The notes beneath the pieces are model-generated. The model saw only the letters and a list, made by a program, of their open reading frames with translations, was not told the origin of the DNA and ran no database searches. A DNA stretch of 64,000 bases from Aureibacter tunicatorum. Lineage in GTDB: Bacteria > Bacteroidota > Bacteroidia > Cytophagales > Cyclobacteriaceae. This document shows positions 41,268-51,032 of the stretch, one piece after another. Numbering within the stretch: the first letter of the stretch is position 1; the number at the start of each line of letters is the position of its first letter. Both the position numbers and the translations under genes were made by a program. The stretch covers positions 2,170,001-2,234,000 of the forward strand of contig NZ_AP025305.1 in the NCBI RefSeq assembly GCF_036492635.1. The letters are read 5' to 3'.

Positions 41268-42353
41268 ATGGAAGAAGGCATTTTTATAAACGGCAAATTG
41301 ATGCCATTTGAAAATCACGGATTAATAGAAGACGTGGTTAATGAAAATACGAAAGCTGCCGTTGAATTTATAAGCTCTTGGAGAAGCCAATATGATTCAT
41401 TTGAAGTCTCTACTTCAGGTTCTACCGGTATTCCGAAGCTTATTGATGTCAGTCGCAGACAGATGATAGTGAGTGCGGAAAAAACTGTATCGGCATTGAA
41501 ACTAGCAAATGGCGATGCCTCATTATTATGTCTCAATGCGAATTTTATAGGCGGGAAAATGATGATTGTAAGAAGTATCATTCATAAGATGAAGCTTCAT
41601 GTCGTAGAGCCTTGCTTGAATCCATTAGAGAAATTTATTGGGAAAATAGATTTCATCGCTTTAGTGCCGATGCAATTGGAAGCTATATTAAACAAGGCTG
41701 ATAAAAGAGAGTTAGGAGTTTTAAATTCCTGCAAAGCGATAATTATTGGTGGCGCTGCTGTGTCTGTGATTTTGCATCAAAAGATTCGTGAAATGATTCA
41801 GGCTCCTATTTTTGGAACTTATGGGATGACTGAAACAGTTTCTCATATTGCTTTATGTGATTTGCGAGAGGAAGAAATAGTGTACTGTACACTAGATGAT
41901 ACGATTATCACTAAAGATGACAGAGGATGTTTAGCAATTAAGGCTCCTGTAACTAATGATGAAGAAGTAATGACAAATGATTTGGTGCAAATTTTAAATC
42001 CAAATACATTCAAATGGTTGGGGCGTGCTGACAATGTTATAAATACAGGAGGAATTAAAGTTAGTCCTGAGATAGCAGAAAAGTGTCTTGAAAAAGCATT
42101 TACTGAATTAGGTCACGATATGAAGTTTTTTATTGGAGGAGCTCCTGATGTGGAATTGGGAAGTAAAGTTTGTATTTGGGTGGAAGGAGACATTGAGTTT
42201 GAAGCAGATGCCTTGCTTGAATTTTGCAAAAAGCATTTGCCCAAATACCATGCGCCGAAAAAGATTTACAACCCAATGAGTTTTGAAAAGACGGCATCGG
42301 GCAAGATTAATAGATTGTTGACTATTGAAAAATCGCTTTCTGAGTTTGCTTAG
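41268..42353 (+). CDS. menE: o-Succinylbenzoate–CoA ligase-like AMP-binding enzyme (MenE)
   Basis: A 361-aa adenylate-forming enzyme, the short size typical for Bacteroidota MenE. The ATP-binding P-loop STSGSTGIPK is at 48–57, the A5-type motif GTYGMTETVSHIAL near 185–200, the aspartate motif KWLGRADNVINTGGIKVSPE at about 245–265, and the C-terminal lysine motif EKTASGKINRL near the end. In menaquinone synthesis it activates o-succinylbenzoate. Other men genes are not in the window. The last 4 nt overlap the end of the convergent antiporter gene. Confidence 0.87.
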   Translation: MEEGIFINGKLMPFENHGLIEDVVNENTKAAVEFISSWRSQYDSFEVSTSGSTGIPKLIDVSRRQMIVSAEKTVSALKLANGDASLLCLNANFIGGKMMIVRSIIHKMKLHVVEPCLNPLEKFIGKIDFIALVPMQLEAILNKADKRELGVLNSCKAIIIGGAAVSVILHQKIREMIQAPIFGTYGMTETVSHIALCDLREEEIVYCTLDDTIITKDDRGCLAIKAPVTNDEEVMTNDLVQILNPNTFKWLGRADNVINTGGIKVSPEIAEKCLEKAFTELGHDMKFFIGGAPDVELGSKVCIWVEGDIEFEADALLEFCKKHLPKYHAPKKIYNPMSFEKTASGKINRLLTIEKSLSEFA

Positions 42354-43552
42354 ATTTTTAGAGATAGCTTTTTGGCAAGCGGGTCCAATAGAGCCCCTTG
42401 AATAATTATAGAGTACATGACAATGTAAAATACCATATTGAAGATTTCAGGAGAGTTTGGGACTCCTTTTACCAAGGGGATAAATGCGAAAACAATGGGA
42501 GTAGCGCCTTTGAGTCCGATCATTGCTATGAAGAGTTTTTTTTGGTACGGTATATTTTTAAATGGAAGATAGCAAAGGTATGTCGCAAGAGGTCTTGCGG
42601 CTAAAATTAAGAAGATAGCTGGCAGAAAGGATATAAAAAATACTCTGATGAGTTGATCTGGAAATATTTGCAATCCTAAAAAAAGGAACATAAGCGCTTG
42701 AGCCATCCATGATATGCTGTTATTGAATGATTGGTTTAATTCACGTCCTTTGTAAGTGCCGTTTCCTATGATCAAGCCAAATACATAAGAGCTAATAAGA
42801 ATATTTCCATCCAGTAATTTGCTCCCGTATGTAGCGATAAAAAACATGCATAGCGTAAAGATTGGGATGAGTCCATTCTCTTGAAAAGAGATTTTATCAA
42901 GAGCTATTTTAGTTAAAAGTCCCAAGCCAATTCCAATTGCTAGTCCTACTACGATCAGTTTGATAAAGGTCCATATCAAGTCGTAAACACTTAGCATTTC
43001 GCCGCTGCCAGCGCTAAGGCTTGTTAAGACAGTTACTAAGACAAGAGCCATCGGGTCATTGGTGGCAGATTCGAATTCCAGTATGGTGCCAGTTTTATGC
43101 TTGAGCTTAAGTTTTCTGGCTTCAAGTATTCCAAACACAGCCGCTGCATCCGTGGATGATACTACGGCCCCGAATATCAAGGCTGACATGAGCGGCAAGT
43201 CAGTGACAAGCCATGTGAACCCTCCGAGCAGAGCTGCTGTTATGAGAACACCAACAGTTGACAAAATCATTCCTTCTTTGTACGCGGTTTTGACATTTTC
43301 GATAGACGTATTGAATCCTCCGTCAAAAATAATGATATTCAAAGCCAGACCGCTTAATAATTCAGTCAATTGCGGGTCGTCAAATACTGGATCTCCTAAA
43401 TCTCCATTGCCCAAAAATAGTCCGATGCCCATGAATATAATGAAGCTCGGAATCCCTAAGAATTTGGCTGGATTGTAAATAAGTATTCCAAACACAACGA
43501 GTATGGAAATTAATATAATACCGGAGTCTAAAGACAAATCCGTATAAGCCAT
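42350..43552 (-). CDS. Cation/proton antiporter (CPA1, NhaP2/CvrA-like)
   Basis: A 400-aa membrane protein with about 12–13 helices. Characteristic segments are FIIFMGIGLFLGNGD, IIIFDGGFNTSIENVK, a VVSSTDAAAVFGIL helix (the ion-binding ND/TD-type motif), and LEFESATNDPMALVLV with the Asn-Asp pair. The order fits potassium/proton antiporters of the NhaP2 type, but the C-terminal TrkA_C regulatory domain of NhaP2 is absent, which is common in Bacteroidota. It exports K+ or Na+ in exchange for protons. Confidence 0.9.
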   Translation of the reverse strand: MAYTDLSLDSGIILISILVVFGILIYNPAKFLGIPSFIIFMGIGLFLGNGDLGDPVFDDPQLTELLSGLALNIIIFDGGFNTSIENVKTAYKEGMILSTVGVLITAALLGGFTWLVTDLPLMSALIFGAVVSSTDAAAVFGILEARKLKLKHKTGTILEFESATNDPMALVLVTVLTSLSAGSGEMLSVYDLIWTFIKLIVVGLAIGIGLGLLTKIALDKISFQENGLIPIFTLCMFFIATYGSKLLDGNILISSYVFGLIIGNGTYKGRELNQSFNNSISWMAQALMFLFLGLQIFPDQLIRVFFISFLPAIFLILAARPLATYLCYLPFKNIPYQKKLFIAMIGLKGATPIVFAFIPLVKGVPNSPEIFNMVFYIVMYSIIIQGALLDPLAKKLSLKI

Positions 43553-43731
43553 CTTTTCAACTTAAATTTCATCAAAATTAAATTTAGCACGATTGATTAT
43601 GTACCAATATATTTCTCTTAGTAGGGTATACATGGGAGGGAAATTGGTGAACTCGAAAAAATAATCGTGGTAATTCTATTTATCTTTAAGCAAAAGCAGA
43701 GTCTGAATGTTTTGTGATAATTTATGAGAAA

Positions 43732-43774
43732 AGAAAAAGCTCTCTTCAGAATGCTTAGTTTCTAAAGAGAGCTT
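43732..43774 (-). terminator. Rho-independent terminator of the YfhO-like gene
   Basis: On the minus strand AAGCTCTCTT pairs with AAGAGAGCTT around an 18-nt loop, followed by TTTCTTTTC. It lies 30 nt after the stop at 43804. Confidence 0.85.
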
Positions 43775-43803
43775 AATTATTTAAAAGAATGAATAGCGAT
43801 TAA

Positions 43804-46230
43804 TTAGCTTTTTGGATTTTCATTTTTTTTCACAGCGAATTCTTTGTAGGCTGTGAAAATTACAAGAGCGAGCACAAGCAAAGAACAAATGATTCCAATG
43901 ATTTCTCCGTACTTATATGAGTTGGGTTGGAATTTGAACTCGATTTTGTGCTTGCCTTCAGGAATAATCAGACCTCTAAGTACATAGTCTACTCTAACAT
44001 GCTCCACAGGTACTTCGTCAATATATGCTTGCCACCCTGGTTGATAATAAATCTCAGAGAACACGGCAAATTGTTGTTGCGGTGATTCCGAGTAATATAC
44101 CATGTGGTCAGGGTTGTAGCTTTGAAGTTTAATGTTTCCTTTTTGCGTAAAACTTATGTCTCCTTGCTGAGGCATGAAACTTTCGAATCGTTTGTCCATA
44201 AAGGCCGTTTGGCTAGGATTAAAGCTTTGCAATGATGACAGTTCTTGATCAGCATTATCCACGATTTTTAGATCCTTGATAAACCAAACATTTCCAACAG
44301 CGTCAGGATTTTTTTGGACAATTGGTCTGCCATCTTGCGAAGGCACGATGAAGTATTTAGTGTTCAACATGTTTAATACCGACATGTTGTTTTTGCTGAT
44401 ATGATTCTCGATTAGCTCTTGGTACCTTTGAAGTTTAATAGCGCTATACCCACCGATTGATTTATGGTGATAAGAAGTTCTTCCTTCATTGAAAGGATTC
44501 ATTGTAAGGTTGAATACTCTATAGTAAGAAGTGTCTTTAAGTATTTCCTTGTCAGCTTCAGTCGCGCTAAAGTGAGTTGTAGATAGCTCTCTTTTAGGTT
44601 GGAAATCTTTGCCGGATAAGTATCTTTTGTCAACTTGCCAAAGATCCACAAGTGTCATAAGAGCTAGTCCGGCAATCATATAAGTTTCTTTGATTTTCTC
44701 TTTGATCCATGCCCAAATCAAACCTGCGGCTACGAAAACAAAGAACAAGCTTCTAAGAGCGTCGGATTTGAAAAATGCTTTTCTGTCTTTGATGATTGAT
44801 TCAACCAGCCATTGAGGATAACCTTGTTGAAGAAGTCTGGCATCCTTTGAAGACTCAAAAGAAAATATAGATCCGCCAAATAGGAACATTAGCAAGGCTA
44901 AGCCTCCACAGATTCCAAATGCGATAAGCACGCCTTTTTCAGCTTCTTTTTTATCAATGGTTTTATTCAGTATTTGTATCAATGCGTAAATTCCTAAGAA
45001 AGGAACTGTGATTTGCGCGATGGTCAGAATCATGGTCACTGATCTGAACTTATTGTACATCGGCACATAGTAAAAGAAAAAGTCATTGAATGCTTCAAAA
45101 TTTGATCCCCAAGCAAGCATAATGGATAAAATGGTCAAGGTCAGCGCCCACCATTTGTATTTGCCTTTAACGATAATAAGGCCTAATACAAATAAGAATA
45201 TCATGATAGCGCCCAGATAAACCGGACCAACTGTAAAAGGTTGTTCTCCCCAATACAATGGAGCGTTTTCAACGATGTTTAGCGCTTGTTGCCTCGGTAC
45301 TCTGCTTTCGATTAGTTTTTTGAATGTTTCGGATTTATCGCCAATGTTTTCCGCAGATCCACCGCCATTGAAATAAGGGATGAATAAAGTCATTGTCTCA
45401 AGTTTTCCTAAACTCCAAGCAAATGCGTAGTCTTTTTCCAGTCCGTCGCCGCTTGATTTTTTTGAGGAAAGTTCTGATCCACCTCTTGTGCTTGATTTTG
45501 CGTATTCACCAGTTGACCAAACTTTCACTAAGTTAGATCCTAAAGCGATGCTCGCAGACGCTACTAATATTACGCATGAAATGGCAAATTGCTTTTCTTT
45601 CTTTTCTCTAATGGCTTGCACTAACTCCAGAATAGCAAGGACCAACATCATCAACATCAAATAATAGCTTATCTGAACGTGCGCATAATAGAATTGCATG
45701 CCAAGGAAAAAGGTGGTCACTAAAGCCCCTTTCAGATACTTTCTTTGAAATACGAGTATGACTCCTGCCAGAGAAGGCGCCATTAGCATCATGTCGTATA
45801 CCTTGTTGATATGTCCCGCTTCGATGCTTATCAAGCTGAAGGTTGATAACGCGTAAGCGGATGCGCCAAGGAAAGCAGTCCATGGTTTTACTTTAAAACA
45901 TGAGAGAAGAATGTAAAAACCAATGTATCCGAGGAGAATTAATAATACAGGCGTTGGTATAAAACTGGTCAAAGCTTTGTGAACCCAATAAAAAACATTA
46001 TAATCGGATGTCGTAAATATGGGCATGCCGCCAAATGTGGAATTAGTCCAATGAAGCGATTCGCCGGTAGCTTCTTTATACGTGTCAATTTCGTGCGCTG
46101 TGCCCGCCCATTCGATTACATCGGTTTGGCGCAACACTTTGCCTTGTATCACAGGAGAAAAATAAATTACGGTAAGCACCAAAAAAACCAAGAAAGGGAT
46201 GAGGTGCGTCAAAATTTTTTTGAACGTCAT
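43804..46230 (-). CDS. YfhO-family polytopic membrane protein
   Basis: The frame is open from 46287, but the ATG at 46230 (MTFKKILTHLIPFLVFLVLT) sits directly before the first membrane helix and is the likely start, giving 808 aa. About 13 hydrophobic helices are followed by a long extracytoplasmic C-terminal part and one last helix near the end (IIGIICSLLVLALVIFTAY). GT-C-like features include the QTDVIEWAGTAHEIDTY loop after helix 1. YfhO proteins are thought to be polyprenyl-phosphate-dependent glycosyltransferases modifying surface polymers such as teichoic acid in Bacillus; the substrate in Bacteroidota is unknown. Confidence 0.88.
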   Translation of the reverse strand: MTFKKILTHLIPFLVFLVLTVIYFSPVIQGKVLRQTDVIEWAGTAHEIDTYKEATGESLHWTNSTFGGMPIFTTSDYNVFYWVHKALTSFIPTPVLLILLGYIGFYILLSCFKVKPWTAFLGASAYALSTFSLISIEAGHINKVYDMMLMAPSLAGVILVFQRKYLKGALVTTFFLGMQFYYAHVQISYYLMLMMLVLAILELVQAIREKKEKQFAISCVILVASASIALGSNLVKVWSTGEYAKSSTRGGSELSSKKSSGDGLEKDYAFAWSLGKLETMTLFIPYFNGGGSAENIGDKSETFKKLIESRVPRQQALNIVENAPLYWGEQPFTVGPVYLGAIMIFLFVLGLIIVKGKYKWWALTLTILSIMLAWGSNFEAFNDFFFYYVPMYNKFRSVTMILTIAQITVPFLGIYALIQILNKTIDKKEAEKGVLIAFGICGGLALLMFLFGGSIFSFESSKDARLLQQGYPQWLVESIIKDRKAFFKSDALRSLFFVFVAAGLIWAWIKEKIKETYMIAGLALMTLVDLWQVDKRYLSGKDFQPKRELSTTHFSATEADKEILKDTSYYRVFNLTMNPFNEGRTSYHHKSIGGYSAIKLQRYQELIENHISKNNMSVLNMLNTKYFIVPSQDGRPIVQKNPDAVGNVWFIKDLKIVDNADQELSSLQSFNPSQTAFMDKRFESFMPQQGDISFTQKGNIKLQSYNPDHMVYYSESPQQQFAVFSEIYYQPGWQAYIDEVPVEHVRVDYVLRGLIIPEGKHKIEFKFQPNSYKYGEIIGIICSLLVLALVIFTAYKEFAVKKNENPKS

Positions 46231-46561
46231 TACTTTAAATTTGTTTACAACATGAGTCTTTGGCTCAACATCGCCTATAGTATGCAATTATAACATAATC
46301 GTAGCGATTAAATTAATATTTCAAAATATTAATTATCAGTTAAAGCAATCGATTGTGAAGAATTTAAAAATAATTCGAATATTGGAAAAAAAATAAATGG
46401 CATGATCTATATCATTATTAATTCGTATAGGAAAATATAACTTTGATGAGTTTAGTTCGATTTTTCAAACATGCAAGTCTTATTGAACTAAATAGATATA
46501 TTTTTTTCGCGCAAGAAAATCACATTTAAAGGAACTTATAAGAACATTACAATAAATATTC

Positions 46562-47533
46562 ATGAAAAAAGTTGCTGTATTAACATCTGGAGGAGACGCT
46601 CCTGGAATGAACGCCTGCCTTAGAGCGGTAGTAAGAGGTGCACTCTATCATGGACTTGAAGTTTACGGAATCAAACGCGGATACGACGGGATGATCCGAG
46701 GAGATATTTACAAAATGAAATCCTACTCTGTAAGCAATATCCTTGGGCAAGGAGGAACGATACTTAAATCGGCTAGAAGTGTTGAATTCCGTACCAAAGA
46801 AGGTAGAGCCAAAGCCGCTGAGCAATTAAAGAGTAGAGGTATCGAAGGATTGGTAGTGATCGGTGGAGATGGTACTTTCACTGGTGCTAAATTGCTTTAT
46901 GAAGAGCATGGATTGCCTGTAGTTGGCGCTCCGGGTACAATAGATAATGATTTGTATGGAACTGACTCGACAATAGGGTATGATACTGCTGTGAATACTG
47001 CTCTTGACGCAATCGATAAGATTAGAGATACTGCTAATTCACATGACAGAGTATTCTTTATTGAAGTTATGGGTCGTGATTCTGGTTATATCGCCGTTCA
47101 AACGGGAATTGGCGGAGGAGCGGAACTTGTTATGGTTCCTGAAACTAGAACGACTATTGACAATGTTATCAGCACTCTTCAACAAGGGTGGGATAGAGAA
47201 AAAAGCGCCTCAATAGTAATCACTGCCGAAGGAGATCAAGAAGGTTCTGCTCAAGAAATCGCCGCTAAGGTAAAAGCTAAATGTCCCGACAAGGATATTA
47301 AAGTGACTACTTTGGGCCATATTCAACGTGGAGGATCGCCATCGGCTTATGACAGAATTTTGGCTTCTAGGCTTGGATTAGCTGCTTTGGAAGGCTTGGT
47401 TGCTGGAAAAGAGTGTGTTATGGCTGGAATTATTAAAAATGAAGTAGTGTATACTTCGTTGGAAGATGCGATCACTAAAGACAAGCCGCTTAATCAAGAT
47501 TTAGTTAGAATGATTAATATCTTGAGCGTGTAA
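46562..47533 (+). CDS. pfkA: ATP-dependent 6-phosphofructokinase
   Basis: A 323-aa glycolytic enzyme that phosphorylates fructose 6-phosphate. The nucleotide site LTSGGDAPGMNACLRAVVR starts the protein. Other motifs are VVIGGDGTFTGA, the catalytic PGTIDNDLYGTD (with the TIDND aspartates), the fructose-6-phosphate loop VMGRDSGYIAVQTGIGGGAE, and LGHIQRGGSPSAYDR. The Gly after GGDG marks the ATP rather than the PPi type. The size is that of the bacterial type A enzyme. A terminator follows, overlapping the end of miaA on the other strand. Confidence 0.96.
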   Translation: MKKVAVLTSGGDAPGMNACLRAVVRGALYHGLEVYGIKRGYDGMIRGDIYKMKSYSVSNILGQGGTILKSARSVEFRTKEGRAKAAEQLKSRGIEGLVVIGGDGTFTGAKLLYEEHGLPVVGAPGTIDNDLYGTDSTIGYDTAVNTALDAIDKIRDTANSHDRVFFIEVMGRDSGYIAVQTGIGGGAELVMVPETRTTIDNVISTLQQGWDREKSASIVITAEGDQEGSAQEIAAKVKAKCPDKDIKVTTLGHIQRGGSPSAYDRILASRLGLAALEGLVAGKECVMAGIIKNEVVYTSLEDAITKDKPLNQDLVRMINILSV

Positions 47534-47562
47534 GCAAAATATTTAATAAAATAAATAATTGG

Positions 47563-47597
47563 AAAGAGCGGATATTAATTCGCTCTTTTTATTTTTT
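47563..47597 (+). terminator. Terminator of pfkA overlapping the miaA stop codon
   Basis: AAAGAGCG pairs with CGCTCTTT around a 10-nt loop, with TTATTTTTT after it on the plus strand. The miaA stop codon (47575–47577, minus) lies in the loop, so the two convergent genes share this hairpin. Confidence 0.85.
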
Positions 47598-48486
47598 CGT
47601 TAATATGGGTCATGATTTTTTCAAATTCATCAGGATGAAACCAAGCGTAATCTTGACCCCTTTTGAACCAGGTCATTTGTCTTTTAGCATATCGCCTTGA
47701 ATTTCTTTTAAGCAACCTAACTGCTTCTTCATAATCGTACTTTCCGTCTAAGTAATCATATATTTCTTTGTACCCGACAGTTTGCAATGCGTTTATTTCT
47801 TTATAGGCTTGGTATTTTTTAGCTTCTTCAAAAAGACCTTTTCCAATCATGATGTCCATCCTTTGGTTGATTCGATTGTAGAGTTCTTCACGATCTCTTT
47901 CCAATCCAATTTTTATCATTTTGAATGGCCTCTTGTTAAGTTTGGATTTTCTAAAGTAAGAAATGGGCTTGCCTGACACTTGGTATACTTCCAAAGCTCT
48001 CACAATTCTTTGTGAATTATTGGGGTCAACCTCGTTGAAATATTGAGGATCAATTACTTTAAGCTCGTTTCTTAGTATTTCAAGTCCCTCATTTTCCAAC
48101 CTTTGCATCAAGTTGTCACGAATCTCTGGAGGAGTGGGAGGCATGTCGTCAATGCCTTCGCATACGGCGTTGATATATAGCCCTGAGCCGCCAGTTAATA
48201 TGGTCGAATCATGTGTTTTGAATATTTCATCGATAGTATTTAGAGCGTCCAGTTCAAACTTGCCAGCGCTGTAAGGTTCGTGTATTGACATGCAATCGAT
48301 AAAATGATGGGGAACACCGTCCATTTCTTCAATGTCGGGTTTTGCCGTGCCGATGCTAAGCTCTTTGAAAAATTGTCTGGAATCTGCACTGACAATGTCA
48401 GTTTTTAGCGCTTTGGCTAATTGAATGCTTAAGGCTGTTTTTCCAACGGCTGTTGGTCCAACAAGTACAATTAGGTATTTCTCCAA
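47575..48486 (-). CDS. miaA: tRNA dimethylallyltransferase MiaA
   Basis: A 303-aa enzyme that adds an isopentenyl group to A37 of tRNAs reading UNN codons. The P-loop VLVGPTAVGKTALS is at the start, followed by VSADSRQFFKELSIGTAKP, which holds the base-binding and catalytic Asp. GGSGLYINAVCEGID and the RIVRALEVYQVSGKPIS segment follow, and the C-terminal RRYAKRQMTWFKRG motif closes it. The length is normal. The gene converges on pfkA. Confidence 0.96.
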   Translation of the reverse strand: MEKYLIVLVGPTAVGKTALSIQLAKALKTDIVSADSRQFFKELSIGTAKPDIEEMDGVPHHFIDCMSIHEPYSAGKFELDALNTIDEIFKTHDSTILTGGSGLYINAVCEGIDDMPPTPPEIRDNLMQRLENEGLEILRNELKVIDPQYFNEVDPNNSQRIVRALEVYQVSGKPISYFRKSKLNKRPFKMIKIGLERDREELYNRINQRMDIMIGKGLFEEAKKYQAYKEINALQTVGYKEIYDYLDGKYDYEEAVRLLKRNSRRYAKRQMTWFKRGQDYAWFHPDEFEKIMTHINEKIKRAN

Positions 48487-48583
48487 TTAAATTATGATTT
48501 TAATCCACAGCAAGGGAATGCTCATTTCCTATTCAAGCATAAAATTAAGCTTATTGTTGAATAAAATAAAGCAAAGTATAATC

Positions 48584-48964
48584 TTAGAAAGGTAGCAGGC
48601 GAAATATTTTGGGCAAAATGATTAAGGCGCCAATGATAAATGATACGATAGATGAGACAAGCACAGCGCCAGCAGCGATATCTTTAATAGATTCAATCTC
48701 TTTATTCCTTTCAAGACTTATTAGGTTGCAAATCCTCTCAATGGATGAATTGACCATTTCTAGACTTATTACTAATCCTATACAGAGCAAAATTATGCAC
48801 CATTCGATTGGTGTTAAAGTCAGATAAAGCCCTAACGATATGACGAGAAAAGTTGCGGCAATGTGAATCCAGAAATTATGCTCGGATTTGAACATGATTT
48901 TAATTCCATTGAAGGCGTATTTGAAACTATTGATGCGACTGGAAATCTTAAATTTTTTCTTCAT
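48584..48964 (-). CDS. dgkA: Diacylglycerol kinase-type membrane kinase (DgkA/undecaprenol kinase)
   Basis: A 126-aa integral membrane protein. An N-terminal basic amphipathic helix (SRINSFKYAFNGIKIMFKSEHNFWIH) is followed by three membrane helices. The signature ISLEMVNSSIERICNLIS carries the catalytic Glu and Asn of the DgkA family, with KDIAAGAVLVSS after it. Members phosphorylate diacylglycerol or, in many bacteria, undecaprenol. The exact substrate cannot be told from sequence alone. Confidence 0.93.
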   Translation of the reverse strand: MKKKFKISSRINSFKYAFNGIKIMFKSEHNFWIHIAATFLVISLGLYLTLTPIEWCIILLCIGLVISLEMVNSSIERICNLISLERNKEIESIKDIAAGAVLVSSIVSFIIGALIILPKIFRLLPF

Positions 48965-49115
48965 GCCACTTTGCGGTCTAAATCTTAAATTGAAATAAAA
49001 TAAAAAAGCTGATGCTTAAAAGGTAATTTGAACAAAAAATAGAAAACTCTGCTATCTGTATGATTGAATTTATATCTTTATCGGTAAAATTATATTGATA
49101 GAAAATAACTAAGAA

Positions 49116-49877
49116 ATGAAGATAGTTGACTTAACTAAGCCGATACAGTATAACCCAAATGATCCTTGGTTTATGAAGGTGAAAATAAAGCATAAACCGC
49201 ATCGAAAGGCGAAGTGGCTGATAAGATTATTGGGCTTGCCGTTTAAGCTATTTCCTAAAGGATTTGAAGGTTGGGCGGATGATACGATTCAAAAAATGGG
49301 AGTTCATTCGACGACGCATATCGATGCTCCTTGGCATTACTCGCCGACCACAGCGGGCAAAAGGTCCAAAACGATAGATGAAGTGCCATTAGAGTGGTGC
49401 TATGGTAAAGGCCTAGTGTTGGACATGAAGCACAAAGAGGATTTTGACGCCATCACAGTTCAGGATATAGAGAGCTTTTTGGACGAAAACGGATTGAAGG
49501 TGGAGCCGGGAATGATTGTGTTGGTGAAGACCGGAAGAGATAAATTCAATGGCACTAAAGATTTTCATAAAAAAGGAACTGGAATGAGCGCTGAGGCTAC
49601 GGAGTGGTTGATTGACAAAGGAATTAAAGTCATGGGAATAGATTCTTGGGGTTGGGATTTGCCATTGCCATACCTAATGGAAAAAGCGAAAGAGACTGGG
49701 GATTCGGAGTTGTTTTGGGAGGCGCATCTGGTTGGAAAGGAAAAGGAATATTGCCATATGGAGCAATTGGTGAACCTAGACGCTCTGCCTTATGAAGGGT
49801 TTAAGGTAGCGGTTTTTCCAATGAAAATAGTTGGAGCCTCAGCAGCGCCTGCCAGAGTTGTTGCCCTATTTGATTAA
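49116..49877 (+). CDS. Cyclase-family metal hydrolase (kynurenine formamidase-like)
   Basis: A 253-aa protein of the putative cyclase family. The signature MGVHSTTHIDAPWHY supplies the metal ligands (HxxTHxDxPxH-like). Further conserved segments are VLDMKHKEDFDAITVQDIE, PGMIVLVKTGRDKF and a late VKVMGIDSWGWD-like strand (IKVMGIDSWGW), and the C-terminal SAAPARVVAL is also typical. Family members are Zn- or Mn-dependent amide or lactone hydrolases such as kynurenine formamidase, but many have unknown substrates. No tryptophan-degradation genes are nearby, so the specific reaction is open. Confidence 0.87.
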   Translation: MKIVDLTKPIQYNPNDPWFMKVKIKHKPHRKAKWLIRLLGLPFKLFPKGFEGWADDTIQKMGVHSTTHIDAPWHYSPTTAGKRSKTIDEVPLEWCYGKGLVLDMKHKEDFDAITVQDIESFLDENGLKVEPGMIVLVKTGRDKFNGTKDFHKKGTGMSAEATEWLIDKGIKVMGIDSWGWDLPLPYLMEKAKETGDSELFWEAHLVGKEKEYCHMEQLVNLDALPYEGFKVAVFPMKIVGASAAPARVVALFD

Positions 49878-49954
49878 ATGCTTTCTGTTTAATCAGCAAC
49901 AACATTAATTTTTGCTGGTTATGAAATTACGAGTATAGGACAATTGATAAAGCA

Positions 49955-50950
49955 ATGGCAAAAGCTATAATTCTAAATCACAGGCCAATAGGGATGGCAA
50001 CTTTGGAAGACTTTAAAATCATAGATTTTGAATTGGAGAAGCCCAAGGATGGTGAACTGAAATTGAAAACGATTTATATTTCTGTAGATCCATATTTGAG
50101 AGGAAGAATGAATTTGGCTAAGTCTTATATTCCTCCTTTCGAATTAGGAAAGCCGATAGAGTCGGGTATGATTGCTCAAGTCGAAGAGTCCTTGAATGAA
50201 GAGTATAAACAAGGAGATTATGTGACAGGTATTCTTCCGTGGCAAGAGCATATAATTTCTGATGGAAAAGGTTTGATGAAAATTGATCCTGACTTGGCTC
50301 CTTTATCCGCATACTTAGGTGTTCTGGGATTGACTGGAATTACGGCTTATCTAGGGTTGTTGGAAATAGGCAAGCCTAAGGAAGGGGAAACCCTTTTGGT
50401 GTCAGGAGCCGCCGGAGCGGTAGGCTCTATAGTTGGACAAATTGGAAAGATCAAAGGTTGTCATGTAGTAGGGATAGCTGGATCGGATGAGAAAGTCTTG
50501 ATGCTTGAAGAGAGATTTGGCTATGATAAAGTAATAAATTACAAGACTTCGAAGGATTTGTCGCAAGAGATAGGGAAGTATTGTTCCAATGGAGTGGATG
50601 TTTATTTTGATAATGTTGGGGGAGTGATTTCCGATGCTGCATTGGATCACATTAATAAGTTTGCGAGAATATCACTATGTGGAAATATTTCATTATATAA
50701 TGAAAAAGAACTGCCAACAGGACCGAGAATTCAAATCAAGCTTTTGAAAAAGAGTGCATTAATGCAGGGATTTATAGTCTTTGATTTTAAAAATAAATAT
50801 TCAGAAGCAATTGAGGAATTGTCAAAGTGGTTGAAAAATGGAGACTTGGTGTATGAGGAAACTATTGTCAATGGTTTTGAAAATACTCCTGAAGCATTTA
50901 TAGGATTGTTTGAGGGTAAGAACAAAGGTAAAATGCTGGTCAAAGTATAA
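49955..50950 (+). CDS. NADPH-dependent oxidoreductase, zinc-free MDR family (CurA/PTGR-like)
   Basis: A 331-aa medium-chain reductase. The N-terminal GroES-like domain includes TIYISVDPYLRGRMNLAKSY. The Rossmann domain has the cofactor loop GETLLVSGAAGAVGSIVGQIG, and VDVYFDNVGG follows. The zinc-binding cysteines of alcohol dehydrogenases are missing. This pattern fits the leukotriene B4 dehydrogenase/prostaglandin reductase/CurA branch, enzymes that reduce alpha,beta-unsaturated ketones. The gene is 77 nt downstream of the cyclase-family gene and might be co-transcribed with it. Confidence 0.92.
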   Translation: MAKAIILNHRPIGMATLEDFKIIDFELEKPKDGELKLKTIYISVDPYLRGRMNLAKSYIPPFELGKPIESGMIAQVEESLNEEYKQGDYVTGILPWQEHIISDGKGLMKIDPDLAPLSAYLGVLGLTGITAYLGLLEIGKPKEGETLLVSGAAGAVGSIVGQIGKIKGCHVVGIAGSDEKVLMLEERFGYDKVINYKTSKDLSQEIGKYCSNGVDVYFDNVGGVISDAALDHINKFARISLCGNISLYNEKELPTGPRIQIKLLKKSALMQGFIVFDFKNKYSEAIEELSKWLKNGDLVYEETIVNGFENTPEAFIGLFEGKNKGKMLVKV

Positions 50951-50969
50951 TTCTTTGTAAGCAATTAAA

Positions 50970-51006
50970 GTCATAGCCATTTTTTTAATTATACTATGGC
51001 TATGAC
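50970..51006. terminator. Possible bidirectional terminator
   Basis: GTCATAGCCAT pairs perfectly with ATGGCTATGAC (11 bp) around a T-rich 15-nt loop, between the convergent oxidoreductase and DUF1349 genes. No long T-run follows on either side, so the hairpin may act mainly as an mRNA 3'-end stabiliser. Confidence 0.5.
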
Positions 51007-51032
51007 AACTAGTCATTTGAGCTGATCGTTGA

